DNA from: Treponema sp. UBA4377
GTDB lineage: Bacteria; Spirochaetota; Spirochaetia; Treponematales; Treponemataceae
Direction of reading: 5' to 3'
DNA length: 33,915 nucleotides
Assembly: GCA_002391235.1 (NCBI GenBank)
Contig: DGRX01000009.1
Location: 49,726-83,640, forward strand
The notes beneath the pieces were generated by a model. The model saw only the letters and a list, made by a program, of their open reading frames with translations. It had not been told where the DNA came from and ran no database searches. The position numbers were made by a program, and so were the translations under genes. Positions 7,136 through 14,682 of this stretch are shown one piece after another; position 1 is the first letter of the stretch; the number at the start of each line of letters is the position of its first letter.

Positions 7136-8433
7136 GCCAAGAAATCCTTTTGACCGTTCAAAGCGCGGCGACCCTAAACGATTTTTTGCGTCTGGAATTG
7201 CCCAAGGCTTTGCAAGGCCAAAACGCGGCCCGCGCGGACTGTGTTCAAGGCCAAAACGCGGCCAGCGAAAAAGCCGCGCTTAGCAATTCCAAGATCCGCC
7301 GCTTGCTCTTTAGCGGGAACGTCATGGTCGCCGCTTCGCCGGAACGCAAGGCTTCGCAAGCCCAAAACGCGCGCGGCGGCTTTTTTGTTTGCAAGAACCC
7401 GGCCTTTATCCTTAAAAAAAACGCGCGGGTAAAAGTCCTTTACGACCAAGAAAAATTCTTTTACGAAAAGCCCAACGACGACATAAAATTTGAGCTGGAC
7501 GAATCGCGCGTTTTATACGAGGACGAAGCGATAATCGTAGTCAACAAGCCGCCGCGCTTTCCGACCGAGGCTACCTTTGCCAAGGACCGCGACAATTTGC
7601 GCGCGGCGGTGATCCGCTACTTGCATAAAAAAATCGGCCTTGACAAAAATCCGCCATACTGCGGCGTCGTCCACCGGCTTGACCGAGACACTAGCGGCGT
7701 GATTTTGTTCTCAAAGCAAAGGGCCGCCAACGCCGCGCTTTTCGCCGCCTTTGATTCGTCGCGGCTTGAGGAAGACGGCGCGAATATTGCTGGCAAGGTC
7801 GAAAAGGCCGCCGGAAGTCTTGGTCTTGGAAGAGATTATATTAAAGACAAAAACGACGCCGCGCTTTTTGGGCTTGCCAACAATCTCCGCGCGGCAAAAA
7901 AGGTTTACGTTGCGGTTTGCGAGCGGGCCGGAAGTTATGGTCTTGCGAACAATCTTCGCGCCGCAAAAGATTGCAAGCCAAAAAACGCCTCCGCCAGTTT
8001 TGGCCTTTCAAAAGATTTTGTTCAAGGCAAAAACGGGGCCGCGCTTTCCGGGCTTGAAAGCAGTCTCCGCATTGGCAGTTCGTTTTCCGTCCAAAACTAT
8101 TTGGGCCGCGTGTCGCTAAAGAGCCAGGCGGCCAAGTGGGGCTTTGTTCCAAAAGAGAAGGGCGGAAAATTCGCTCGGACGGATTTTAAGGTTTTAGATG
8201 AAAAGGACGGCCGCCTCTTTGTCCAAGCGGAGCTTTTTACAGGCCGCACCCACCAAATCCGCGTACACCTTAGCCAAAAGGGCCTTCCGATTTTGGGAGA
8301 CCAATTGTACGGCGGCCCTGCGGCGGAACGGATTTTTTTGCACGCGCTTAGCCTTGAACTGCCGCACCCGCTTACTGGAAAGCTCCTTCGTTTTGAGGCT
8401 CCGCTACCGCCCGAGTTTACCGTTCGCGCCTGA
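7132..8433 (+). CDS. RluA-family pseudouridine synthase expanded by in-frame repeats
   Basis: Probably isomerises uridine to pseudouridine in rRNA or tRNA. Family motifs are intact: VVNKPPRFPTE (136-146), the catalytic HRLDRDTSG (181-189, with D184 as nucleophile), GRTHQIRVHL (371-380), GDQLYGG and LHALSLELPHPLTG. An N-terminal S4-like region is suggested by NSKIRRLLFSGNVMVA (52-67). At 433 residues it is over 100 longer than usual. The excess is repetitive sequence at about 27-50, 74-82, 210-256 and 264-318, which interrupts the conserved core. For example, KVYVAVC is separated from NYLGRVSLKSQAAKWGFV by about 60 residues. The inserts are rich in QNAA, GLANNLRAAK and KNGAALSGL. The reading frame stays open, so the enzyme may still fold with these as surface loops. 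Specificity (RluA, C or D) cannot be assigned. Confidence 0.88.
   Translation: MSQEILLTVQSAATLNDFLRLELPKALQGQNAARADCVQGQNAASEKAALSNSKIRRLLFSGNVMVAASPERKASQAQNARGGFFVCKNPAFILKKNARVKVLYDQEKFFYEKPNDDIKFELDESRVLYEDEAIIVVNKPPRFPTEATFAKDRDNLRAAVIRYLHKKIGLDKNPPYCGVVHRLDRDTSGVILFSKQRAANAALFAAFDSSRLEEDGANIAGKVEKAAGSLGLGRDYIKDKNDAALFGLANNLRAAKKVYVAVCERAGSYGLANNLRAAKDCKPKNASASFGLSKDFVQGKNGAALSGLESSLRIGSSFSVQNYLGRVSLKSQAAKWGFVPKEKGGKFARTDFKVLDEKDGRLFVQAELFTGRTHQIRVHLSQKGLPILGDQLYGGPAAERIFLHALSLELPHPLTGKLLRFEAPLPPEFTVRA
7211..7374 (+). repeat. In-frame intragenic repeats, sense orientation
   Basis: CAAGGCCAAAACGCGGCC occurs identically at 7213-7230 and 7246-7263, 33 bases (11 codons) apart. A variant, CAAGCCCAAAACGCGCGC, lies at 7357-7374. 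All three are translated in the same frame as QGQNAA or QAQNAR. They flank the S4-like segment of the pseudouridine synthase and have no counterpart in the conserved family core. Confidence 0.8.
7813..8070 (+). repeat. Intragenic repeat array with 78-bp units
   Basis: Units at 7813-7890 and 7993-8070 align without gaps, 59 of 78 bases identical by hand count. A partial unit starts at 7930 (GGAAGTTATGGTCTTGCGAA), and 7939-7968 matches 7870-7899 at 26 of 30 bases. Within the array, the core GGYCTTG (antisense form of the repeat at 7213) alternates with sense copies such as TTCAAGGCAAAAACGGGGCC at 8021-8040. All of it is in frame with the pseudouridine synthase. Confidence 0.8.
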
Positions 8434-8452
8434 TTGTATATGTGGTGGTAAT

Positions 8453-8611
8453 AAAAAAACACGCGAAGGCGCGGGGCGGCTGGCGAAAACTCTCTGTTTG
8501 CGGCTGACGCGAAAGCGGCAGCGTAAAATAGTTTCAAACGCAAACAGCGAGTAGCGACGCTAGCTAGCGGTTTCGACAGACGCAGCCGCAACTGGGAGTG
8601 TTATTTTTTTT
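8453..8611. repeat. Structured intergenic element, copy A
   Basis: A 159-bp element fills the gap between two convergent genes, with an A-run at its left end and a T-run at its right end. Internal complementarity includes CTCTCTGTTTGCG paired with CGCAAACAGCGAG (8539-8551) around an inner hairpin GCTGACGC-GAAA-GCGGCAGC. Bases 8539-8571 are identical over 33 bp to copy B and include the perfect palindrome CGCTAGCTAGCG. Its right end overlaps the stop codon of the minus-strand gene. It probably terminates both convergent transcripts. Confidence 0.8.
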
Positions 8612-9986
8612 ACCAACTACGTTGTATGTAAGTCTGGCGCGGGCGCAAGGTGATGACTACGCGGCGGTTTAGGGCGCGGCCTTCTTTAGTGCTGTTGTCG
8701 CCTACGGGATCGGTTTCGCCGTAGCCGCGGTAGCTAAAGAGGTTTTTGTCGATTCCTTGCTCGATCAAAAGCGCGATGATTGTTTGCGTTCTGTCGATTG
8801 AAAGGCGCATTTGGTTTTCTGGCTGGCCGATGTCGGCTGTGTGGCCGGCGACAAAAATCGTGAACGAGTTGTCGTCCAGCGCCGCTTTTAGAAGGTCAGC
8901 CAATTCCGTGATGCGCGGAAGTTCCTCCGGCAAGAGCTCGGGACTGTCGGCGATGAACTTTAAGTTGTAAAGAAGGCGTACTCCTTTGTCCGGACTGTCG
9001 TCAATCGCGTCGGCTCCGGGTAGCTTAAGCGGATACTTCTTTATGGTTCTGTAAGCTGTGTAGTAAGAGTCGTCCTTTAACGGAGCGGCAACGTCGTGAA
9101 CCAAAACGTCCTTGTCCAAAAGCAGGACGATTTTTCCGGCCTTTAAAAGCTCGGCGTTTTGCGGAACGGAGAAGATGCGCAGCGCGTCGTCGTCGCTTAT
9201 GACAAGGTCGGTTCTGTTGTGGCCAAAGATTTGTTTGGCCGTGATGTGGATCGGATCCGCTCCGACGCGCGAGCGGTATCGGCTTTCGTCGTCGCTCCAA
9301 TCGTAGCCGCAAACGCTCTTGTCCTTGGCCGCCGCGCTTTCCATCATGTTGCGTTCGTAAACGACTTCCATTTTTTCGTTCCATACGCGCGGAAAGAGGC
9401 AAGGGTTTGCTTGGTCGTCGACAAACTCTCCGTGAACCGGAAGCTTTCCCCGCGCGTCGATTATGATTCCTGTGTAGGCGCGCGAAGGAATCGTTTCTAT
9501 TGACTTTCTGCGCGAGTAGGGCGACTGGTGGCGGATGAAAAGGCTTCCGACTTGATTCAACAAAAGCTTGTGGTCCATCTTGAACAAAAAGTTTTTGTTC
9601 TCAAAATATCCCAAGGTCTTGTTGCCGGATTCAATTATGTCGGTGATTTGCTGGAGGGAGATTTTCCGTTCCAAAATGTAGTCGCCCAAAGTTCTGCTTG
9701 AGTCTACGTAAATTGTCAAAAGCGGATCCTTTATCAAGTTTGGAAGGCGGCTTGTGACCATGTTCACCGCGGAGTTTTTTCCGCTGGGCATCGGAATGCC
9801 CGCCTTGTCGATGTCAAGGGTTACGTTTGAGGTGAATGTTTTTTCAATCCAATTTATCTTGCTTTTTGATGCCAAGGGCGCGTTTGGGTCTTGCGCTTTT
9901 TGCTGGGCAAAAAGGCCGCAAAGGGAAAAGGCCGCCGCGATAAAAAGAGCTTGTTTTTTTGCCTTAAAATAAAAATTCTTTTTCAT
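8610..9986 (-). CDS. OmpA-family envelope protein (458 aa)
   Basis: The start at 9986 gives a signal-like N-terminus (MKKNFYFKAKKQALFIAAAFSLCGLFA, then QQK). It lies one base after the stop of the transglycosylase gene. An upstream in-frame ATG at 10004 lies within that gene. The last roughly 110 residues form an OmpA-like peptidoglycan-binding domain: FTIFVAGHTADIG, then MRLSIDRTQTIIALLIEQGI, then FSYRGYGETDPVGDN and the terminal GRALNRRVVI. The central part (about 50-340) is not recognised. It is likely periplasmic or outer-membrane-associated, binding the cell wall through the OmpA domain. Together with the lytic transglycosylase and lipoprotein upstream it forms an envelope operon. Its stop lies inside the T-rich end of intergenic element A, which on this strand also ends in a T-run. 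Confidence 0.88.
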   Translation of the reverse strand: MKKNFYFKAKKQALFIAAAFSLCGLFAQQKAQDPNAPLASKSKINWIEKTFTSNVTLDIDKAGIPMPSGKNSAVNMVTSRLPNLIKDPLLTIYVDSSRTLGDYILERKISLQQITDIIESGNKTLGYFENKNFLFKMDHKLLLNQVGSLFIRHQSPYSRRKSIETIPSRAYTGIIIDARGKLPVHGEFVDDQANPCLFPRVWNEKMEVVYERNMMESAAAKDKSVCGYDWSDDESRYRSRVGADPIHITAKQIFGHNRTDLVISDDDALRIFSVPQNAELLKAGKIVLLLDKDVLVHDVAAPLKDDSYYTAYRTIKKYPLKLPGADAIDDSPDKGVRLLYNLKFIADSPELLPEELPRITELADLLKAALDDNSFTIFVAGHTADIGQPENQMRLSIDRTQTIIALLIEQGIDKNLFSYRGYGETDPVGDNSTKEGRALNRRVVITLRPRQTYIQRSW

Positions 9987-9987
9987 C

Positions 9988-11043
9988 TTACTTATTGTCG
10001 GCATAATTTTTCTTAAGCATAAGGGATAAAATGGCGTCTTGGGCGGCGGCCTTCATTCCGCGCGGAAGGCGCAAATCGTAGGCTTCGTCAGGCGGCGTGG
10101 CCTCGTAAAGAAGGGCGGGGTTCAACGCCAGCAAGGTTTTGGGGTCCAGCCTAAGCTCGCTTGCCAGGGCCTTTAGGCTTATTTCGCTCCGCGTTTCGAT
10201 GTAGTCAAAGTCGTCAAAGGGAGAGTAGATTTCCGCGTCGTAAAAAGCCGCCGGCAATTCCAGTTTGTACCAGCTGGAATTTTGGGCGATGTCGCTTACT
10301 GCAAGCAAGTTTGGAACGTAGGCGATGGCGTGGCCGGGAATCAATTTTTCTTTTGCCAAAGCCCAAAAAGTTTTTTGCGGGCTTTTCGCCAAGGCCCGGC
10401 GGACCGCGCCCGCTCCGCAATTGTAGGCCGCAATCGCCAAAAGCCAGTCGCCAAACTGCTTGTGGTTGGCCTTTAGCTTTTTGATGGCCGCGTCCGTCGA
10501 TTTCCAAGGATCCCGCCGCTCGTCAAGCCAGTTGTTGAGCCTAAGGTAGTTTTCGACGCTGTTTTCCATAAACTGCCAAAGGCCGACGGACTTCCCGCTG
10601 GCGGGTTTTGCCAAAGGCTTGTAGCTGGATTCGATTACAGGAATGTATTCTATGCAGGCGGGAAGCCCTTCCTCCTGCAAGCGGCGGCGGACATAGTGCC
10701 GGTATTGGCTTCCGTTCTCCAAAATGGAGTTCAGTTCCGCCCGGCCCCAAGAGGACAGCCAGCGTTCCTTAAAGGGAATGACTTCCTCGCGGTCGGCTCC
10801 GGGCAAGTCGATCGCAAAGCGAAAGCCTGTTCCTCCGTACGGAGACGCAAATTCCTCCGGCGCGAATTCTTCGGGCGCGGCTTTTTTGCCTTGGTCAAAG
10901 TTTTGCGCCGCGGGACTTGCAAAGGCGCTCGCCGCGCAAAAAAGCGCGAGAACAATGACGAGCGTGCTCCAAATAGGCGCGGGCCTCGTTGCGCGGTCGG
11001 CTAAGCGGCCTACATCATTTCGCCGATATAAATGCCTGCCCAT
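9988..11043 (-). CDS. Membrane-bound lytic transglycosylase, MltD-like
   Basis: Lytic transglycosylases cleave the MurNAc-GlcNAc bond of peptidoglycan, leaving 1,6-anhydroMurNAc ends. The SLT-type domain is clear: EYIPVIESSYKPLAKPASGKSVGLWQFM in two halves, with catalytic glutamate E138 in VIESS (counted from the start at 11043), and AIAAYNCGAGAVRRAL further on. A LysM-like wall-binding segment near the C-terminus reads ISLKALASELRLDPKTLLAL, then NPALL. The ATG at 11043 is chosen (a TTG at 11049 is also possible). It gives a long N-terminal region and a hydrophobic signal (STLVIVLALFCAASAFA). The start overlaps the 3' end of the upstream lipoprotein gene by 34 bases, so the two are coupled. 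Confidence 0.9.
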   Translation of the reverse strand: MGRHLYRRNDVGRLADRATRPAPIWSTLVIVLALFCAASAFASPAAQNFDQGKKAAPEEFAPEEFASPYGGTGFRFAIDLPGADREEVIPFKERWLSSWGRAELNSILENGSQYRHYVRRRLQEEGLPACIEYIPVIESSYKPLAKPASGKSVGLWQFMENSVENYLRLNNWLDERRDPWKSTDAAIKKLKANHKQFGDWLLAIAAYNCGAGAVRRALAKSPQKTFWALAKEKLIPGHAIAYVPNLLAVSDIAQNSSWYKLELPAAFYDAEIYSPFDDFDYIETRSEISLKALASELRLDPKTLLALNPALLYEATPPDEAYDLRLPRGMKAAAQDAILSLMLKKNYADNK

Positions 11044-12062
11044 TCCCAAGTACCGTGAATGTCCGGATTGGCCGGATAGTTTACTTTCCTAAAATAAAAA
11101 TACCAAGTTGGAACCGCCAAGGTCCAGCCCTTGCTCTTTAAGTAGGCTTCGTTAATCGTTGGGCCTGGAATAAGTTCGTCTGTGATTGTGATTCTGTTTC
11201 CGTGCATGTAGTTGCGCATCGAAAAGTCAACCGAGCCTGTCGGAATGCTGTCGTCCTGCCTCCAAGAAACAGTGAAGAAATTCACTTTTGAGCGGTACTC
11301 GTCAAGCTTTCTTGGCTGGTAGCGGATAATCGCCTCTTTTACTGCGGCGGTCAAGCCTTCCAAAGTCTTAAAGGTCCAGTTTTTGGGCGAGTTGTTAAAG
11401 TCGATCAAGTTGCGCGCGTAGTTGTAAATGTCGTGCATGTCGGTGATTTGGATTGAGCTTGCGTCTGGCTGCTCCAAAAAAAGCGTGTAGGTCTTTAGAG
11501 CGCGGGTCCATTCTCCGATTTGCTCGTACTCGCGCGCAAGGCGGACGTACATTTCTGTTATGCTTACGTTTGAAGGAAAGCGGTTTATCAAAGTGTTGAA
11601 GTACTGAATGCGGTTTTCATGGTCGGTGGAAATTTGGATCAGGCGCTCCAAGCACAAAAAGTGAACCGACTGGTCCTTTACCTTAAGGTCCGGATAGTTT
11701 TTTATGATTCGCTCAAAGTAGTATTCCGCGACGCGTTCCTGCCGAATTTGTATGTAGGCGTAGGCGGTCATCAAAAGCCAATAGGCGTTGTATTTGTCGT
11801 CGGGATTGCGCTCAACATGGTCGGTAAGGTAAAGAATCAAGTCGTCGTATTTTTGGTCCGCAAGCCATTTTGAAGAAATTTTGTTTATAATCGCGTAGCG
11901 GAGGTTTTCGTCGGAAGCGTTGGACGCCTGCAAAAGAGTCTCCAATTCCTTTTGAAACTGCTTGCCCTGCTTTATTTTCGTTGAATTTCCGTTCCCGCAG
12001 GAAAAAAGCGCGGCCAAAAGGCATATCGCCGCGGTTGTCCTAATTATTGCGTTTTTCTTCAT
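11010..12062 (-). CDS. Helical-repeat lipoprotein of unknown function (350 aa)
   Basis: The start at 12062 gives MKKNAIIRTTAAICLLAALFSC, a lipoprotein signal with the modified cysteine at residue 22. The ten codons before it in frame lack a ribosome-binding site. Residues about 40-240 are helical with TPR-like pairs (YWLLMTAYAYIQIRQERVAEYYF, REYEQIGEWTRALKTYTLFL, here written in full only for position). The C-terminal part has ITITDELIPGPTINEAYL and ends WEWAGIYIGEMM. No enzyme motif is seen. As first gene of the operon with a lytic transglycosylase and an OmpA-like protein, it may scaffold or control wall remodelling, which is inference. The predicted transcript start is only about 4 bases upstream. 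Confidence 0.82.
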   Translation of the reverse strand: MKKNAIIRTTAAICLLAALFSCGNGNSTKIKQGKQFQKELETLLQASNASDENLRYAIINKISSKWLADQKYDDLILYLTDHVERNPDDKYNAYWLLMTAYAYIQIRQERVAEYYFERIIKNYPDLKVKDQSVHFLCLERLIQISTDHENRIQYFNTLINRFPSNVSITEMYVRLAREYEQIGEWTRALKTYTLFLEQPDASSIQITDMHDIYNYARNLIDFNNSPKNWTFKTLEGLTAAVKEAIIRYQPRKLDEYRSKVNFFTVSWRQDDSIPTGSVDFSMRNYMHGNRITITDELIPGPTINEAYLKSKGWTLAVPTWYFYFRKVNYPANPDIHGTWEWAGIYIGEMM

Positions 12063-12073
12063 TATAAGATGCA

Positions 12074-12102
12074 ACTTTAGCGCTTTTTCCACTTTTTTTC
12101 AA
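12074..12102 (-). promoter_or_regulatory. Promoter of the minus-strand envelope operon
   Basis: On the minus strand TTGAAA (12097-12102), 17 bases and TAAAGT (12074-12079). The ATG at 12062 begins 11 bases after the -10 box, predicting a leader of about 4 bases without a ribosome-binding site. A better TATAAT overlaps the ATG itself, but it would start transcription inside the gene. Confidence 0.45.
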
Positions 12103-12116
12103 TTGCGCGCGATGTG

Positions 12117-12146
12117 TTGCCAAGAGGGCGCGTTTTGTGTTATTAT
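12117..12146 (+). promoter_or_regulatory. Promoter of membrane protein gene at 12154
   Basis: TTGCCA (12117-12122), 18 bases and TATTAT (12141-12146). The ATG at 12154 follows the -10 by 7 bases, again predicting a leaderless or nearly leaderless mRNA. It lies back-to-back with the promoter at 12074-12102. Confidence 0.5.
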
Positions 12147-12153
12147 AGAAGTT

Positions 12154-12747
12154 ATGGCTAAAGACAATCGTAAATTTCAGAATATTCTGTTGGCGCTGGG
12201 CCTTATACTTTTTTTGACGGGAGTGGTTTTGGCTTTTTTGCCTCCAGCGGTGCAAATGGAGACTTATCACTTTGCCATTAACTGCGCCCTCGTGCTGATT
12301 ACGGCCGCCTTGGTCTATGTTTCGATTTTGTCCCAAAACGCTGTTGTCTTCTATATATCTGCCAACCTTTGCTTGATTTCTTTAGGCTTGCTGTTTTTGA
12401 ACGCGCGCCTTGGCGTCGTTCAGCTCAGGCAGTATTGGCCGATTGTCATCGTTGTTTTTGGAATCACCTTGCTTCCGGTGGGCCGCTTTCATTACAAAAA
12501 ATTCAGGACCTTCTATGTGATTCCGTCGGCGGCGCTGACGATTTTGGGAGCCTTCTTTTTCTTGTTCACGTTTAAGATCATCAACATGAAGATGAGGGTT
12601 TTCTTTTCTTACTTTATGCCTTTCATTCTCATCGCTGGCGGAATCTCTCTTATCATCCTGTATTACGTTCGCCAAGGCGCGAAAGACAAATTTCCCACAA
12701 TCCAAGAGGAAGACGACGAGCCCAGTCTCTTTTCGGAGGACGACTGA
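12154..12747 (+). CDS. Multi-pass membrane protein, LiaF-TM-like (197 aa)
   Basis: The ATG at 12154 is chosen because the -10 box ends 7 bases upstream and the frame above it crosses the divergent promoter. About six membrane spans are visible, starting ILLALGLILFLTGVVLAFL and ending in the FILIAGGISLIILYYV region. The piece RQYWPIVIVVFGITLLPVG resembles the WPxxLIxxG signature of LiaI/LiaF-type and DUF5668-like transmembrane modules. The cytoplasmic tail is strongly acidic (EEDDEPSLFSEDD). The role is unknown, and envelope stress sensing is only a family-based guess. The TPR gene starts 3 bases after its stop, so both are likely on one transcript. Confidence 0.8.
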   Translation: MAKDNRKFQNILLALGLILFLTGVVLAFLPPAVQMETYHFAINCALVLITAALVYVSILSQNAVVFYISANLCLISLGLLFLNARLGVVQLRQYWPIVIVVFGITLLPVGRFHYKKFRTFYVIPSAALTILGAFFFLFTFKIINMKMRVFFSYFMPFILIAGGISLIILYYVRQGAKDKFPTIQEEDDEPSLFSEDD

Positions 12748-12750
12748 TAG

Positions 12751-14559
12751 ATGCCCAAAAAGCTGCTTTGCCTTGTAACAGCGCTTTTCTCTTTAGGCCA
12801 ATTGAATTTTGCCGCCGACTATTATCCTGGCCAGGATTCAGAGACTGCCGTTCTTGTGGCAAAGGCTTCTAAAAAAGACAAAAAAAGCAAATCAAAAAAA
12901 GCCCAAGAGCCTCCGCTGGAAGAAGATGAAATCGTCGGCGAAGTCACAGCCATAAATGTCGAGCGAAGCAAAAACGATTCCGAAGGATATTTTTCTGGAA
13001 TATCAAAAGCCATTTTGGAGCAAGTTCAAAAGGGCTCGCCGGAGTCTTTGCTTTCCGCTTACGAAAGCGTAAAAAAAGCTTCGGTCGATTACCAAGAAAA
13101 TGAGCGCGTCCTGGTTTTTATAATTGTCGAAATCTTAAAGATTGTTTGGCCCAGCCAAACGCAAGGCCTTAACTTGGATTCGCCGCCTGTTCCCGCCCGC
13201 AACGCTTATACCGGAGCGATTGAGTCCGCAAAGAACGGAATCTACGACACAAGCACTGGCAACGCGGATTTTTTGGCCAACGCGCTTCCGTCGCTGGTCT
13301 TAAAAAGCCCTGTGACCAACCGCGACTATTATCCGGAAGCGGAGGCCCACCTTAAAGCCGCGCTTGGCTTTAGCCCCAAAAGCGTTTTGGCCAACTATCT
13401 ATTGGCCTTGCTTTATTCAAAGTCCGCAAGAAACGCCGAGGCTGTCGATCTTTTAAAAATCGCCGCGCAAGAAAGCAAGGCCTTTGAAATTCATTACCTT
13501 TTGGCCACATGCTTGAACGCGCTTGGCCGCTACGAAGAAAGCAAGAACGTAACCGACAATTTGATTGTCCTTTATCCGTCAAGCATAGAGCTTCTAAAGC
13601 TCCTTTCGCGCAACGCGTATTCAAGCGGAGACTACAACACCGCGGAGCGCTACGCCTTGATGGCCTTGCAGCAAAATCCGGCTGACCTGGAAATGGTTTT
13701 ATTCCGGGCTAAGATTTTTGTGGCCACCGGCGAATACTTAAAGGCGACTTCCTTGCTTGACGTTTACGCAAAGTCAAGCTCAAACTCAAAGGATTATTTG
13801 CTTTTGCGCTCCCGCGTTCAAAAGGAATGGAACAAAAACACGACGCTTGCCGTTTCTACGATAGAAAAGGCGCTTTCCCTTTATCCCAACGACCTTGAGG
13901 CCCTTTTGGCCGCCGCGGAATTGGCCGGCGAAAGCGGAATCACAATCGGAAAAAGAACTGGCGCCGAATTGGCGAACCAAGTTCTTGCCGTGGAGCCGGA
14001 CAACCAGCAGGCGCTTTCTTTCTTGATTCAAACTTTGGCGCAAGAGGGCAAGTGGAGCGAGGCTTACGCTTCCAGCAAAAAAATAATGGCGCGGCCTAAT
14101 CCGTCGATTGACGCCATTTGCTCGCATACGCGCATTTGCCTCGCCTTGGGCTACTATGCGGAGGCGTGGGACAAGGCGGCCTCGCTTTACAACAAGTCGC
14201 CCAACAATGAAAAGGCGGTTCAGCTTTATGTTGAAAGCATGGTAAGGACCGGAAAATCGGCGCAAGCCTCGCGTTACATAAACGGCGCGTTGGGCGGAGC
14301 GTCTTCTTCGATGAAAAGCTTTTTGCTCTACCAGCGCTCCTTCTTGGCGGCCGACGAAGCCTCGCAGCTTTCCGACTTGCGTTCCGCGGTAATAGCGAAC
14401 CCGCGCAATTCTGACGCTCTTTTTAGAATGTACAGAATTTATTTTACAAAGCAAGATTACCGCAAGGCCCAGTATTACCTGCGCCAAGTAATCGCGCTTA
14501 ACCCCAACAAGCAGCAATACCTTAAGCTAAATTCCGACCTTGACAAATTGATCAGGTAG
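12751..14559 (+). CDS. Secreted TPR-repeat protein (602 aa)
   Basis: The N-terminus is a signal peptide (MPKKLLCLVTALFSLGQLNFA, then ADYYPGQ) followed by a lysine-rich stretch (KKDKKSKSKK) and an acidic patch. From about residue 190 on, the protein is built of tetratricopeptide repeats, for example AEAHLKAALGFSPKSVLANY, LATCLNALGRYEESKNVTDN, AERYALMALQQNPADLEMVL and the last one KAQYYLRQVIALNPNKQQYL. TPR arrays bind partner proteins, so this is likely a periplasmic or surface scaffold, with partner unknown. It starts 3 bases after the membrane protein gene and lacks a visible ribosome-binding site, which suggests translational coupling. Confidence 0.87.
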   Translation: MPKKLLCLVTALFSLGQLNFAADYYPGQDSETAVLVAKASKKDKKSKSKKAQEPPLEEDEIVGEVTAINVERSKNDSEGYFSGISKAILEQVQKGSPESLLSAYESVKKASVDYQENERVLVFIIVEILKIVWPSQTQGLNLDSPPVPARNAYTGAIESAKNGIYDTSTGNADFLANALPSLVLKSPVTNRDYYPEAEAHLKAALGFSPKSVLANYLLALLYSKSARNAEAVDLLKIAAQESKAFEIHYLLATCLNALGRYEESKNVTDNLIVLYPSSIELLKLLSRNAYSSGDYNTAERYALMALQQNPADLEMVLFRAKIFVATGEYLKATSLLDVYAKSSSNSKDYLLLRSRVQKEWNKNTTLAVSTIEKALSLYPNDLEALLAAAELAGESGITIGKRTGAELANQVLAVEPDNQQALSFLIQTLAQEGKWSEAYASSKKIMARPNPSIDAICSHTRICLALGYYAEAWDKAASLYNKSPNNEKAVQLYVESMVRTGKSAQASRYINGALGGASSSMKSFLLYQRSFLAADEASQLSDLRSAVIANPRNSDALFRMYRIYFTKQDYRKAQYYLRQVIALNPNKQQYLKLNSDLDKLIR

Positions 14560-14614
14560 CGGGTCTTGCTCGCCGGCCGGCTTAAAAGAGTTGGCAAAAG
14601 TTCCTCAAATTCTG

Positions 14615-14643
14615 TTGAAAGTTTCCGCAAGATGGTATAGAAT
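14615..14643 (+). promoter_or_regulatory. Promoter of pgk
   Basis: TTGAAA (14615-14620), 17 bases and TAGAAT (14638-14643). A leader of about 33 bases carries AAGGAG at 14670-14675 before the ATG at 14683. Confidence 0.6.
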
Positions 14644-14682
14644 GTTAGCCATAAATTTTCATATTTTTTAAGGAGTAATGAT

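Noticed and set aside
7213..7263. Exact 18-bp direct repeats as a possible CRISPR
   Set aside because: Only two exact copies exist, with a 15-base gap. They lie in frame inside a conserved enzyme gene, and no cas gene is near.
7132..8433. Pseudouridine synthase as a frameshifted or broken gene
   Set aside because: The frame is open throughout and all catalytic motifs are present in order. The extra length is fully explained by in-frame repeats.
8453..8611. Intergenic element as an integron attC site
   Set aside because: attC sites carry GTTRRRY and RYYYAAC ends and adjoin cassette genes or an integrase. None of these is seen, and the element has A/T-run ends.
12057..12062. TATAAT overlapping the ATG of the lipoprotein gene as its promoter
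   Set aside because: Transcription would begin inside the gene and remove the signal peptide. The upstream TTGAAA-17-TAAAGT pair fits better.
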